A DNA stretch of 64,000 nucleotides, from positions 1,511,001 to 1,575,000 of the forward strand of contig JARHVA010000639.1 in assembly GCA_037957365.1 (NCBI GenBank), given 5' to 3'. Of this stretch, positions 1 through 12,562 are shown in pieces. Within the stretch, counting starts at the first letter, position 1, and every line of letters starts with the position of its first letter. The notes beneath the pieces are model-generated. The model did not search any database. It saw nothing but the letters and a program-made list of their open reading frames with translations, and was not told where the DNA came from. Both the position numbers and the translations under genes were made by a program. Origin of the DNA: Torreya grandis (lineage: Eukaryota > Streptophyta > Pinopsida > Cupressales > Taxaceae).

Positions 1-20
1 TTATTTTAGGATGGGGTTGT

Positions 21-406
21 TGATAGAAATTTGGAGATTTTATATGAAAATTTAAAACATGCAAAGGATTAAAACATAGAATACAAACAAATATTTTAGT
101 CACACAATAATATTGTTATATTGCACACTAAATTTCCTTTGACATTATACAAATATACAAGATATTATATTCTATTATCTAGGAATCTTAATAACTACTA
201 AATCTCCTAGAATCTCTCACAATCTCCTATAATAGGGAGTTGGGTGATTTACTCCAAACTCGCGTACAACAAATTCCTAATATATATATATATATATATA
301 ATTGTTACATAACAATAATATATTATTAACTAACTTACATAATAACATAACCATAAGTACTATTTACTCAATTGTAAATACCCAATGTAAATAATAAACT
401 TAAACA
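21..406 (-). repeat. 3' LTR of the copia-type element
   Basis: On the minus strand it starts TGTTTAAG directly after the polypurine tract and ends TTTCTATCA. It aligns end to end with 2204-2590, for example the shared block ACTACTAAATCTCCTAGAAT. It carries a short (AT)n run at about 281-300. Confidence 0.88.
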
Positions 407-419
407 TTCTCCCCCTTCG
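407..419 (-). other. Polypurine tract of the copia-type element
   Basis: The minus strand reads CGAAGGGGGAGAA, abutting the TG of the 3' LTR. This is the plus-strand primer site for reverse transcription. Confidence 0.8.
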
Positions 420-2190
420 TTTTTACATGGGGAGAAGGTACATCATGTAAACTAAAAATAGAATCATATGCCAATACATACTTTTAGGTCTGCATACTAT
501 TGTCTGAATCTTGTTTTCTGGATCTTGTTGCACATGATCACATATATACGAGATCTTATCTTGATTTCATTTCTAGTTGAACATATTCATAAATCAACCA
601 TATTCCAATGAAGTATGACAGTTAGAGGATCTATATTCAGAGTATTTGTGCAATTAACTACCCTTATATACAAATTTTTACATATTCAATGATATCTATA
701 TTCTCCTTTTCTCCAACTTAGCAAGGGAATGATTACAATCTTAAATTTTTACACACAATGCACACAACTAAAAAATAAAAAGTTGACCAAAAAAAATGTG
801 ACCTCATCATTAATGGCTAATAAGATGTAATTTTTAGCCTCCTTCCTTTGATGCCTCCAACCTCCATTATAATAAGTTGCTTACTCAGCTGATGAAGATT
901 TGAAACATAATTGTTTCTACATTATTCTTATTATAACTTCACACTATAATGTGAAATAAGTTAGATGTTGATTTCCAATGAAAACACATCAATATACTTT
1001 GATGAAAAAAAATGACTCTATAAGAAGAGACAACTATTGAAAATAAAAATACATACAAATTTTGATAATTGAGAGCACCTACTTAATTGTCGATACGGGT
1101 ACCAATTTAGCCATGGAAACCTTAAATTATTGCCTATCATCAGATTTTAAAAGTGTTAATCCTAAACTAACGTGTAAAAAATATGAACCACCTAAATATT
1201 TATCATTCACTGATATCCATGGTTCATAATCATTAATCACCACATGCACATACTCCTATATTATCCTTGGCATGTGTTATATGAGATTAGGCCCAAAATG
1301 GTTAAATTATAGTGAAGCCCTCATTTATTTATCATTTGGATCCCAATCATTATTTACCAATAAATTTACATCATTATGGTCAAATACATGGTTGTTATAA
1401 ATAATGATTTTTGTGGAATACTGTGTTATAGCTTTGAGACCAGAAGCATAATTAGAAATCAAATTATGACCAATCTAAATATGTTTAAATTTTTCATAGA
1501 TTTAACATCCCCATCATGTGGATATACATTTGTAACACCTTTAATTTTAAATATCAGAATATTTATAGGTTGACTCTACTTACAATAATGGATACGCAAC
1601 CCATGAGTAATAACATTCATCACATTCTAGATGTTTATGCAAGCACCGATGATGTGGAAATTTATACCCATCCCATCAATTATCATGTGGCCTAAAATGA
1701 AAAACAAAATCCTAAGATTTATGTTCATGTTTCTTTCAAAATAATTCATATTTCATGATGATAGTGTAGGTCTCACACAAATATCTACACATGAATTTAC
1801 ATAAAATCAAAAGATGCATGAAGATAATATAATAGATGTTGTATATAGATATGGATGTTGATAGATAAATATAAAATTTATAAATGTAAATCCCAAGGCT
1901 AATACATGCAAGACTATGCTTCTAATAATAAGACTTGGCCATAACCTATAGTTATGGATTCATTTATAGCTTCAACATTGTGTTGATTAGATTACACACA
2001 AATGAAAATTTGGGTGTGCACGCACACACACACACACACACACATGTAAATATTCCAAACTATGATGTTGATGATGCACAATGATACATAACAATGCCTT
2101 ACTAATAACAGAGATACCTTATATATATATATATGGGCAACCAAGACTAACAAAGGAACTTCCCCATTCAATTCTCAAACTTCCATACCT
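420..2190. other. Internal non-coding region of the copia-type element
   Basis: About 1.8 kb lies between the polypurine tract and the primer site. I translated it by eye on the element strand and see no copia integrase, reverse transcriptase or gag motif. It holds a (CA)n run at about 2024-2043 and a short (TA)n run near 2121-2134. The longest open frame here (1376-1573, plus) has no recognisable features and is probably chance. Confidence 0.6.
2024..2043. repeat. (CA)n microsatellite
   Basis: About ten CA units inside the copia-type element. Confidence 0.9.
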
Positions 2191-2202
2191 GCTCTAATAC
2201 CA
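2191..2202 (-). other. Primer binding site, initiator-Met tRNA type
   Basis: The minus strand reads TGGTATTAGAGC one base inside the 5' LTR. It is complementary, with one mismatch, to the initiator tRNA 3' end that primes copia-type reverse transcription. It fixes the element's orientation. Confidence 0.85.
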
Positions 2203-2203
2203 C

Positions 2204-2590
2204 TGATAGAAATTTGGAGAGTTTATATGTAGATTTAATACATGTAGAGGAGTTGAACATTTAATAAATAAAAATATTTTAGTCACACATTAATATTTCT
2301 ATATTTCACACTAAATTTCATATTACATTATTTTTTGACACAATAAAAATATATAGGATAACATATCCTATTATCTAAGAATCCCACTAACTACTAAATC
2401 TCCTAGAATCTCTTGCAATCTCCTATAATAGTGAGTTAGGTGATTTAATCCAAATTCATGTATAAAAAAATCCTAATATTTATTCTTACTACATAATAAT
2501 AATCTATTATTAACTAACTTACATAATAATATAACCATAAGTACTATTTAATCTATAATAAATACCTAACATAAACACTAAAATCCCATA
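2204..2590 (-). repeat. 5' LTR of the copia-type element
   Basis: Partner of 21-406. On the minus strand it ends TTTCTATCA one base before the primer binding site. Its outer end (plus-strand 2588-2590) reads ATA where the partner has ACA, a C-to-T change in the terminal dinucleotide. Confidence 0.88.
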
Positions 2591-2860
2591 GTTGTTTCCA
2601 AAATCTTTCCTAAAACCTTGAAGGAATAGTGTTTGATTGGTATTATCACATTTTTGAAGGGTCCATTCATTCCTTATACCAACTAATTGTTGAGTTCATC
2701 AAGGATTTTAAATGAACAAACTTATGAAGACTAAAATTTGAAAATATTTTGATTTTTTATATTTTTTAGAATATATGAATGTTTTTATATTTTTTCATAT
2801 TTGACAAATAAAGTATGCATATGTGAAAGTTTAAAAATATTTAAAAAGTAAGGTTTATAT

Positions 2861-5800
2861 TGTCACCAAATATTGCACACTATAAGAGGGGGTTCAAGCC
2901 TCTTTCAAATTTGGGCAACATGGGAATTCTTTTAGGTATGTGGGTATACCTATGGTGGAAGTAAGCCTCTAGATTTAAAGGGATAGATCCTTCAATGTAT
3001 CCTAAAATGCTTATCACCTAAACTACTACTTGCTTGTGGGAAAAGAGTTAGAAATTTTCATGAAATGAACCTATTCTAAGGGGGTGATACACCAAGATTA
3101 TTTCCATGAGACTATCATACTTATATCACAATGAAACAAGACTTAAAAACCAACCTTCAAGTCCTAGAAGATTCTAACATGAGTGTTTTGACATAAAGGT
3201 GATATGTGTGAAGCAATACAAGGTAAATGAACCAGAGGGTAGAATGTACACTCTAAGAATAATTGCACCTTTTAAAGGATCCTCAAACACTTTGCTACAC
3301 TATATATGACATGTTAGAATAATAACTCTTGCATAAACATGAGAGGATAAGGGAAGAAATGATAGGATATTATCACTTTACATCACCATACATCGCTTGC
3401 ACACTTAGACAATTATTCATGAACTAAAAACCAGACTTGTATTAATATTCAAAAGAAAAATACAATGTCATTCTAGTATGGATTTGCCATACATGGTGTG
3501 GTATTAGTTAACAATAGTCAAAATGGCTACTAGTTATAAAATTCAAAAGAGAGAATGAAGTCAAAGGGTCACTAGGACATGTGTCATACTGATAAAAGGA
3601 TTTATACATGTAGGAAAATGAGTATGAGATAGACCATGAAATTTATAATAAGACCAATGGCCCTCAAGCATGAAACTCCATGAAATATGGTGTAGGACTC
3701 ATCATTGTTTGCTCAAAAAATTGCCTTCATCATTTGGCCCTTTTGGAACATCCCACAACTGACTAGGGATAGAAGTGATGATTGAAATAAGAGGGAGGCA
3801 TCCATTATATGCTTGAAGAGGTCATTTGTATAGAATAGTATAAAGAGATCCCTATAATTCTAGGATTGATTTTTATCATGAACCCTCCATGACTGTGTTG
3901 AACTTGTTCCATGTGATTTCCTAGGACTATAGGATTTAAGAGGTGGTCTTGATTGAGATTTTATGATGGCATACAAATTTGAAGTATTTTCTTTGGTAAC
4001 CCAAATCATATTTTGATATTGTGTTTATACATTTACATGCTTGGGTCTATAAAATATTTTGATCTAACATGTCTATCTATGTGGCATCTCCTTACCACAT
4101 TGTTTATTTAATTTTAAAATATGATTGTTGTCACTTCAGACATGTGTCTTCATCTCATGTCCCCTGAAACTTGATCAAATTCACTTCTTAAATATCCTTG
4201 GGAGTCTCTTATACTTGAATGTTAATATTGGCCATTGATCTTTGATCTTGGCTTCCAATATTGTAACACTTGGCAGCCCTATGTGCCTTTTGTGGACCCT
4301 ACTATCAGTCTCCATTCAGTTAACACTCTTATGCCATGTAGTGGATTTGTGTATAATATAGGATTATTGAATTATTAACTTGATTTTCACCATCGATCTC
4401 CATCTGCATGATTGAATGCATGCAATTGATCCTTGATTTGGATGATCAAATGTGCATTATTGATCTAATAAACATATGATCAAACATAAGTCATTAATCT
4501 ACTACCAATTTAACATGATTGTGACACATGTCACCATCATATTCAATATCAAGATCCTTTGACCTATTTAATTCATACTCACTATTAGATCTCTATTTTC
4601 ATGATTAAATATGCACTACTGATCTATCTTAACTTATTAACCCTAATCTTCAACATGGATCATCTATCAAAATTTGTATGTAAGTACGCATCATTAATCT
4701 TAATCTAGGGGATTTTGAATTATTGACTTTGATAAATCACCTACATGCCTTTGATATTTTATTTAGGCTTTTGATATTGTGACACTTGGCATCCATGCAT
4801 TCAATTTTTACCTAATCCTTATGAAAGTCTATAACTCGATGCAATTCTGAATTCAACTATAGAAAGTAGTTACATAGTACATATTATATAGGGGTATAAA
4901 AGGTTTTCAATTATATTAACTTCACTTGAAGGGTTTCATAGACTTTATTATTGGTGTTTTCATCAGTCAATACAATCCTCTGAGACGTCTACCAAGACAT
5001 GAAAACATTGAAAGTGGTGGAAACCTACTTGCAACATAGAAAGGTGTCTTTACATGAAACTTGAGATGTTTTACATATAAAAACACTTTTAAACATGAAA
5101 CCAAGCATGGGTAACATGATGTAAATATTTACATGTCCTCTAGAGTCAATTTCATTAGTTGGATTGTATGGACTTGCCCATATAATAAAAAAACCTACAG
5201 TGTATGGGGTTTAAAAAAAGAAAAGCATAATCAACTTGTTAGATATGGTTCATAAATAATAGGGAATAATTATTTGAAATCTAGGCATAAAGTGAATATG
5301 ACCAAATTTACTATCAACCCCCAAAGGTATTTGATCTAAAATTCTTCCTATTGGCCATACCAGCCAAAAACTATTGACTAGTTTCATGTGCACAATGGAG
5401 TGATGGATGAGTAGAATAATTATTGAATATTTTTGACACTTCCAAAGCATGTCAAGCATGAAAATTAATTTGAGGAAGTTAAATATCCATCCCAAATTAT
5501 CATTCCATGTTTTATTCTCTTTCATAGATCATACATCTCTTGAAACTCCTTCTTTTGGACCTATTTTCTTGGTTTTTAGTTATCACCTACAAGTTTTCAA
5601 TTATAAACTAGCATATCTGATAGAGACTAACATATTTGATGTTGAGGAGTTTAAAACACATGGACATAGCTCAAAACCATACCACTTACATTTAATTCTC
5701 ATTTATGACCCCTAAGTGACTCAAAATGACATAAGGAGTAATTAGATCATGACCAAGGCTAAAATAACATAAAACCACATATAATTAACTGACACACCCT

Positions 5801-5881
5801 ATGACATTATATTAGACCTCTATATAAGTTTTTAATTATAGGGGGTTGATAAATTTTAAATTGTGGCCAAAATGGTCAACA
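2861..5881 (-). repeat. 3' LTR (3.0 kb) of the pol-less Ty3 element
   Basis: It aligns along its whole length with 9532-12562. Shared blocks include GTGGAAGTAAGCCTCTAGAT near the left end and the ACACCCTATGACATTATATT block near the right end. It contains no real gene; several open frames here (for example 5250-5525 minus and 5449-5715 plus) are chance. Confidence 0.87.
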
Positions 5882-6324
5882 TTCTTAGTGAATTCCCAAG
5901 GGTGATATGCTTTCTATGCCATGACCCATAGCCTAATCCTATCCATTGGGCCATGGAGTCACCTATACATAGGTTTGACACATAATTTTCATTTAACAAC
6001 ACACCAAACACAAGGAAAGGCACAAAAAAAAGACACACATGTGTTCAGCTAGAATAGTTATGGAGCACAACACAACTAAAAGAAAGACACACATACTTGT
6101 TATACTATTTACAAAACTCACTCCTGAGGTGAAACATCTTATCATACCTCAACTAGGATCAAATATGATCCCCCTTTCATCTTTGTCACTCTATAAAGGT
6201 ATCCTAGCATGAGGAGTATTTCATCACCAATCACTTGCATATGTGTATGGTTAAGAAACATATAACCTTTATGTCTTCTTGGGATTGTAAGTGGACTATT
6301 TAGGGACTTGATGAAGGATCTTTC
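5882..6324 (-). other. 3' untranslated part of the pol-less Ty3 element
   Basis: Lies between the end of the gag-protease frame and the 3' LTR. No coding is seen. A clear polypurine tract is missing; the bases next to the LTR on the minus strand read CACTAAGAA, only weakly purine-rich. Confidence 0.5.
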
Positions 6325-9171
6325 TTACTCTCTAGGAACCTTGATTGGCACTGCAACTATTGCGATCTCTACCATATCCATTGGATTTTCTCCAAAAAAA
6401 TATAGATTGAAATGTATGACATCCTTCTCAAACTTGTGCTCTTCTAGGATAAAATGTGCTTGATGTTTAAAGGCATCAAGCTCCTCTTCTTCATGATCCA
6501 ATACTTTTTCAAATGATTCAATCTCAAATGGAACTCTTGATTTTTCTTGAGATAAAATAACTTCTCCCTTGACCTCATTCTCCATGTTCATAACTTCTTG
6601 GGCAGAAACTACATCAAATTCTTTCATGACTGTAGTTCCTTGATTAGTAGAAAGTCATTCACCTTCATGTTTCAAAGAACACTTGATAACATGAACATTA
6701 GTTTCATTAGAAATCTCAAACTGAGATGGTGAAGCTCTTGGAGAAAAGGGAGTCTTACCAAGCTTATCAAACTCTTTGCATATGGCATTGAACCTTTACC
6801 ATAAGTCAATCTCATCTATCTCATGAGTGTCATCATTAAGAGCATATTCATCAATGGTAGGTATAAATACATCATTTTTCCCATTATGGTGTTAAATCAT
6901 ATTCATCAACCTATCATCATCATACTCATAAATCATGTAGTTAACTTAAAAAACATGAGAATGTTTGACACTTACCTCAGATCCTTCAAATGGCTCTTCA
7001 TGTATGATATAAGTACCAAGGTTAGTTTGCTCAAAGTATGCATAAGTATTATGTTCATATGCATCTACACCATATTAATCCAAGAAAAAATAATAAAATC
7101 CCTCAAGTTTATAAGCACCATCATCCACATTATATTTATCCTTCTCATGGACAACATAATTCAAGTTAGAACTTGTTTCAATGTAGGGATCAATATGGAA
7201 CCTTATAAGAGGTTGAGTTCTAATGGTCAATTTGGTCATATACCTTGTCCTAAAGGATAATAATTACCAATAAAATGAGATATATCCACCTATATTGGCT
7301 GTAAATTCTCTTTAAATTCATATTACAAAGTGGGAAGGAAGATCAACAATAACTATGTGTTGGAGGATAGGTAAACTAGGACAATCATGCAAGAAAACCT
7401 TCAAATTTTTGATCAGCCCTATTGTCTTATCAAGTGTACCATCTAGTTGGATAACTCATATACTATGAGGCTCATATTTTAGGCCCAACTTATTAGCTAC
7501 AACTTCAAGAATGATTGAATTATAGGCACCACTATCAACTATGCAACTGTGTACCAATTTATCACCTACTATGAGAGTGAGGTAGAATGGTGGAGGTTTC
7601 TCATCTCGAGTATATGGTTCAACAATGGTATTAGGAACATTTTCAAGGAAAACATGACTATGAATTTTAATTGAACGTGAAGGACTAGTATGGATAGTAG
7701 ACATCTTCTTTTGTAAAATTTCTTTTTGGTTAGGCATATGGAGGACATCTCACATAGAGATTGATGCTTTGACACATTTCAAATAATATATTATGTTTAT
7801 GAAATTACTACTCACCTTCTCTTGAGTCTTTAGAGGTGAATTATTACTTTAAACTTGAGGAACTAAGACACATTAAGTAGATCTTACCACATTTTGACTT
7901 CGAGGAGGTGTAGGTGTGCTTGGAGTTACCATTCTTTTAGCCATACTTTTATACCTTGGAGGAACGTTGGATGAACTTGTAGTCATGATATTGTCACCTC
8001 CTAGAGCCTTCCTCTTGACCTTTTTATTGTCTAAAACATAGGATCCTTGATTGAGCACAAAGGTATATTCCACCAAGAAGTTTGTGAATCTCTCTCCATG
8101 AGGCTGCCAATCCTCATTTACTTGCATCATGACCTCAAATTTAGTTGATAGGAGAGGAGTGACTCCCACTTAAACAACAAGAGATTTCTCTCCACCTTAA
8201 TTAACACCCATAAATTAGGTTTGTTTCCAATCTTCTCCTTTCACAAAGTTGCTATGCACCCATACCATTTATCTTGCATTGGTGGTAGAGTTGGGATTGT
8301 AGACATTAGCAAGCCTATTGAAGTTAGGTTGCCCTTTACCTCTTCCTCTCCCAAATTATTGTCTATATTGTTGCTAATAAGGATATGGAATTTGATAATC
8401 TCCTTGATGCATGTTATATTGCCTAAGATGAGCTCTTAGCATTTTAATTTTTGCATCTTTATCCATGACATTCTCTACCTTCTTAGGAGAAAATTTAGGC
8501 TTGGTGTTGGCATTAGGAATTTATGCCACATTTGGAGTATTAGTAAAAGTATGAGAAAATAGAGGCATAGACACTTTAGGAAGTATTTTTCCATCTTTAA
8601 TGATGCCATTCTCATCCATAATGGTATGTTCATAATCTTTGGGAAGAGTGAAACCACCCATAGATTGAATCATGATAGTAATATTAGTACAAATGGCTCT
8701 CAAATAGGTAAGGGACACAAAGCTAGAAGGTGGTATCATGGGAGGAGGTAATCTATATCAAGTCTTTTGAAACCTCTCATTGAAGTCATACATTATTTCC
8801 TTAGGGCCTCATTTGATCACATTCAGCTGATGTATAAGAGAGGTATGGTCACTTTCATCTTCAAATATTAAATTTAACAACACTCCAAAGTATTCCCATG
8901 ATATGATACATCTATCAGGCAAAGTCCTATACCAATCACGATATTTCCCTCTAAGGGACATGTCAAGGAGTCTAATGTAAATATTATCTTCAGTGACATT
9001 ATGAAAACTACAAATGTTTGAGATATCCCTAATGTGTTCACTAGCTTTAACATTACTCTCACCATTGAATGTAGGCACACTCTTTGTGGCATTAAGAGGA
9101 ATATCATCATAGGCTTGAAGGTGGATTTGATTTTTAGTATTAAAGGCAAGAAAGGCATGTTTCATAACCAT
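6325..9171 (-). pseudogene. gag-protease polyprotein, decayed but mostly in one frame
   Basis: Read on the minus strand from a methionine at 9171, five open segments (9171-8809, 8739-8521, 8169-7873, 7737-7456, 6627-6325) share one frame over about 950 codons. They are interrupted mainly by premature stops, plus a local shift and return between about 6890 and 6640. Residues 30-120 resemble Retrotrans_gag, with a conserved DWYRTLP core. A Lys/Gly/Asn-rich stretch follows near 8400-8250, then a basic segment. A retropepsin domain carries the active-site motif DSGA at 7525-7536. After the protease comes a region with GGYIS and then an acidic, Glu-rich tail (6640-6325) that I do not recognise. 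No zinc knuckle, RT or integrase is visible. The frame ends at VPRE, 440 bp before the 3' LTR. Confidence 0.8.
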
Positions 9172-9504
9172 GTTTTATTTAAGATCTTCAATTTATTTAA
9201 TATTTTAAACCTATTCACTTCCTTAGCTAGAAAAATATTTTTGCTCTTCGAAGGGCTGATTAGGATGAGGGTATTTAACTTCAAGAAGAAGTTCAAGCTG
9301 GATAAATGGATCAATAAGATTGATAAATATTTTAGATCATGACTTAGTGAGAACCATGAATCATGAGAGAAATAAAATGAAAAAATAATGGTCTTGAAGT
9401 AGATTTTACCTTGGATGGAGTCACCAAATGTGGAGTAACACACCAATTTTCAACTAATGTTGTCAAGACCAACATTCACCTTGACAAGTTATTTTGAAGA
9501 TAAT

Positions 9505-9524
9505 GGGTCCCACTGAGCATGCCA
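9505..9524 (-). other. Candidate primer binding site of the pol-less Ty3 element
   Basis: Seven bases inside the 5' LTR the minus strand reads TGGCATGCTCAGTGGGACCC. It begins with TGG, as a tRNA 3' end complement must, and is placed correctly. I cannot name the tRNA; it differs from the initiator-Met type and from the site in the Tat-like element. Confidence 0.5.
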
Positions 9525-9531
9525 GAACTAT

Positions 9532-12500
9532 TATCACCAAATATTTCACCAAAGAAGAGGGTGTTAAAGCCTCTTGTAGATTTTTAAAATATGTAAATAC
9601 TTCCAAGTATGTGGTTTTACCTATGGTGGAAGTAAGCCTCTAGATTTAAAGGGCTATCCCCCTGAATGTAGTTTGAAATTCTTATCACCTAAACTAGTGA
9701 TTGATTATGGGAAAAGAATTATAAATTTACATGAAATGATCTATTATAAGGGGGTGATACACCAATGTGATTTCCATGAGACTATAATACTTATATCATA
9801 ATGAAACAAGACTTAAAAACCAACTTTCAAGTCATAGAATATTCTAACATGAGTGTTTCAACATAGAGGTGAGATGTGTGAAGTAACATAAGGTAAATGA
9901 ACTAGAGGGTAGAATTCACACTATAAGAATGATTGCACATTTTAAAGGATACTAAAACACTTGAATACACTCTATATGAACTATTAAAATAGGAACTCTT
10001 ATATAAACATGAGAGGATAAGGGAAGAAAGGATAGGAGATTATAACTTTGCATCACCATACATCACTTGCACACTTAGAAAATTGTTCATAAACTCAAAA
10101 ATAGACTTGTATTAATGTTCAAAGGCAAAAAAAAATGTCATTCCAATAGGGATTTTCCATACATGGTGTGGTATTAGTTTATAATTTCCAAAATGGCTAC
10201 TACTTACAAAATTGGAGAGAGAAAAGAAGAGAATGAAGTCTAAGGGTCACTAGGATGTGTCATACTAAGAAAAGGAGTTATACATGCAAGAGAATGAGTG
10301 TGAGATAGAACATGAAAGGTTTGATAAGAAAAATGGCCCTCAAAGGCATGAAATTCCATGAAATATGGTGTAGGACTCCTCATTGTTTTCTCAAAAAATT
10401 ACCTTCATCATTTGGCCCTTTTGGAAACTCCCACAACTGACTAGGGATATAAGTGATGATTGAAATGAGAGGGAGGCATCCATTGTATGACTTAATAGGT
10501 CATTTATATAGACTGATATAAAGAGATCCTTATCATTCTAGGATTGATTTTCATCATGAACCCTCCATGATTGTGTTGAACTTGTTGCATGTGCTTTCTT
10601 AGGACTACAGGATTTATGAGGTGGACTTAACTGAGCTTTAATGGTAGAATACAAATTTGAAGTATTTGATTTGGTAACCCAAATCATATTTTGATCTCAT
10701 GTTTATGAATTTTCATGCTTGGGTCCACAAAATATTTTTATTTGACATGTTTGTCTATGTGGTATCTCTTTACCATGTTGTTTATTTAATTTTAAAATAT
10801 GACTATTGTCACTTTAGACACATGTCTTCATATAGTGTCCCCTAAAACTTGATTAAATTCACTCTATAAATCTCCTAGGGAGTCTCCTAGCCTTAAATAT
10901 CAATGTTGGCCATTGATATTTGATTTGGGCTTCTGATATTGTGACACTTGGCAGCCCCATGTGCCTTTTATGGACCCTATTATTAGTCTCCATTTAGTTA
11001 ATGCTCTTCTGCCATGTGATGGCCTTACATCCAATCTAGAATGATTGACTTATTGAATCGATCTACACCATAAATTTCCATCTACATAGTTGAATGTGCA
11101 CCATTGATCCTTGATCTGAATGATCAAATGTGCATCATTGATCTACTAAACATATGATCAAATATGAGTCATTGATCTATTACCAATTCAATGTGATTAT
11201 GACACATATCACCATCACATTAAATCTCAAGATACTTTAACCTATTGAATTTGTGTTCACCATTAGATATTCATCTACATGATTAAACATACTCCATTGA
11301 TTTTTCTTGACTGATTAACCCCAATCTTAAATGTAGATCACCAATCAAAATTTGTACATAAGAATATGCACCATTGATCCCTATCCAGGGGGGTTTGAAT
11401 TATTGACTTTGAAAAATCACCTTCATGCCTTTGATATATGATCTAGGATTCTAAGATTTTGATACTTTATATCCCCATGTTCAATTCATACCTAAGCCTT
11501 ATGAAAGTCTATAATTCGATGTAATTGTGAATTTAACTGTAGAACATAATTACATAGTCCATCTTATACAAGGGTATATAGGGTTTGTAAGTATATTAAA
11601 TTCATTTGAAGGGTTTCATATAATTTATTATCAGTGATATCATTAGTCAATACCATCCTCTAAGACCACTACCAAGACATGAAAACATTGGAAGTGGTGG
11701 AAACCTGCCTATAACATAGAAAAGTGTCTTTACCTGCAACTTGAGATGTTTTGACTATCAAAACACTTTAAAAAATGAAACCAAACATGGGAAAAATGAG
11801 GTAAATATTTCAATGTCCTATGGATTCAATTCCATTATTTGTATTATATATAATTTCCCATACAAGAAATAAACTTGTAGGGTATGGGGTTTAACAAGTA
11901 GAAAAACACAATCAACTTGTTAGAGATGGTTAATAAAGAATAGGGAATAATTCTTTGAAATCCAAGAATGAAATTAAATTTGACCAATTTTAATATCAAC
12001 CACCAAAGGTATTTGTTCTGAAATTCTTCCTACTGGCCATACAAACCAAAAACATGTTGACTAGTTTCATGTGCATGGTGGAGTGATGGATGAGTAGAAT
12101 GGTTTTTGACTATTTTTTGGCACTTCTAAAGCATGTCAAGCATGGAAATTAATTTTATGAAGTTGAATATCCATCCTAAAAATCCTCCCATGTGCCATTC
12201 TATTTAATAGGTTGTACACCTCTTGAAGCTCCTTCTTTTGGACCTATTTTCTTGGTTTTTAGTTATCACCTACAAGTTTTTAGTTAGAAACTAACATGGC
12301 TGATATAAACTGACATATTGTATTTTGAGTTTGGAACACATGTACATAGCTCAAAACCATACCACTTTCATTTAATGCTCATTTATAACCCCTAAGTGAC
12401 TCGAAATAACATAAGGACTAATTAGATCATGGCCAAGGCTAAAATGACATCAAATCACATATACTTAACTATGACACACCCTATGACATTATATTAGACC

Positions 12501-12562
12501 CATATATAGTTTTTGACTATAAGGGGTTGACCCATTTTGAATTATGGTCAAAATGGTCAATA
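9532..12562 (-). repeat. 5' LTR (3.0 kb) of the pol-less Ty3 element
   Basis: Partner of 2861-5881. In minus-strand terms it lies upstream of the primer site and gag. Both terminal dinucleotides are decayed relative to the left copy. Confidence 0.87.

Larger units (their letters stand above)
21..2590 (-). mobile_element. Non-autonomous Ty1/copia-type LTR element
   Basis: Two LTRs of 386 and 387 bp (21-406 and 2204-2590) flank an internal region of about 1.8 kb. On the minus strand the 5' LTR (2204-2590) is followed, one base later, by a primer binding site TGGTATTAGAGC (2191-2202). This is one mismatch from the initiator-methionine tRNA site usual in copia elements. The 3' LTR (21-406) is preceded by a polypurine tract at 407-419. 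Flanking direct repeats GTTGT at 16-20 and 2591-2595 are identical. The internal region has no gag or pol that I can recognise on either strand and is far too short for a complete copia element, so this is a TRIM/LARD-like passenger. The outer end of the right LTR reads TA instead of CA. Confidence 0.88.
1..2740 (+). pseudogene. Ty3 gag fragment, split by a copia-type insertion
   Basis: Bases 1-15 and 2591 to about 2740 belong together and were separated by the element between them. Read across the gap, on the plus strand, they give decayed Retrotrans_gag-like sequence, including a tryptophan-tyrosine pair and the pattern SIHSLYQLIVEFIK. The same stretch is found uninterrupted near 29620-29790, where it sits inside a longer gag remnant; that copy serves as the empty site. 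Stops and frameshifts show it is dead. Its 5' part lies outside the window and its 3' part is lost before 2861. The family is Ty3/gypsy by resemblance; the lineage is not certain. Confidence 0.6.
2861..12562 (-). mobile_element. Pol-less Ty3-type element with 3-kb LTRs (gag-protease only)
   Basis: Two very long LTRs, 2861-5881 (3021 bp) and 9532-12562 (3031 bp), enclose a 3.65-kb internal region. The minus strand encodes gag then a retropepsin (frame 9171 to 6325). No reverse transcriptase, RNase H or integrase is present between the protease and the 3' LTR. This is the architecture of terminal-repeat gag-only (TR-GAG/LARD-like) derivatives that depend on an autonomous partner. LTR ends are recognisable as TGTCACC and GGTCAACA in the left copy; both have decayed to TA in the right copy. 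No matching target duplication is seen (TATAT before 2861, ATAAG after 12562). The LTR pair is clearly more diverged than that of the neighbouring Tat-like element, so this is probably the older insertion. Confidence 0.85.

Noticed and set aside
5449..5715. 88-codon plus-strand open frame
   Set aside because: It lies in the 3-kb LTR, is antisense to the element, and is not preserved in the partner LTR near 12120-12380.
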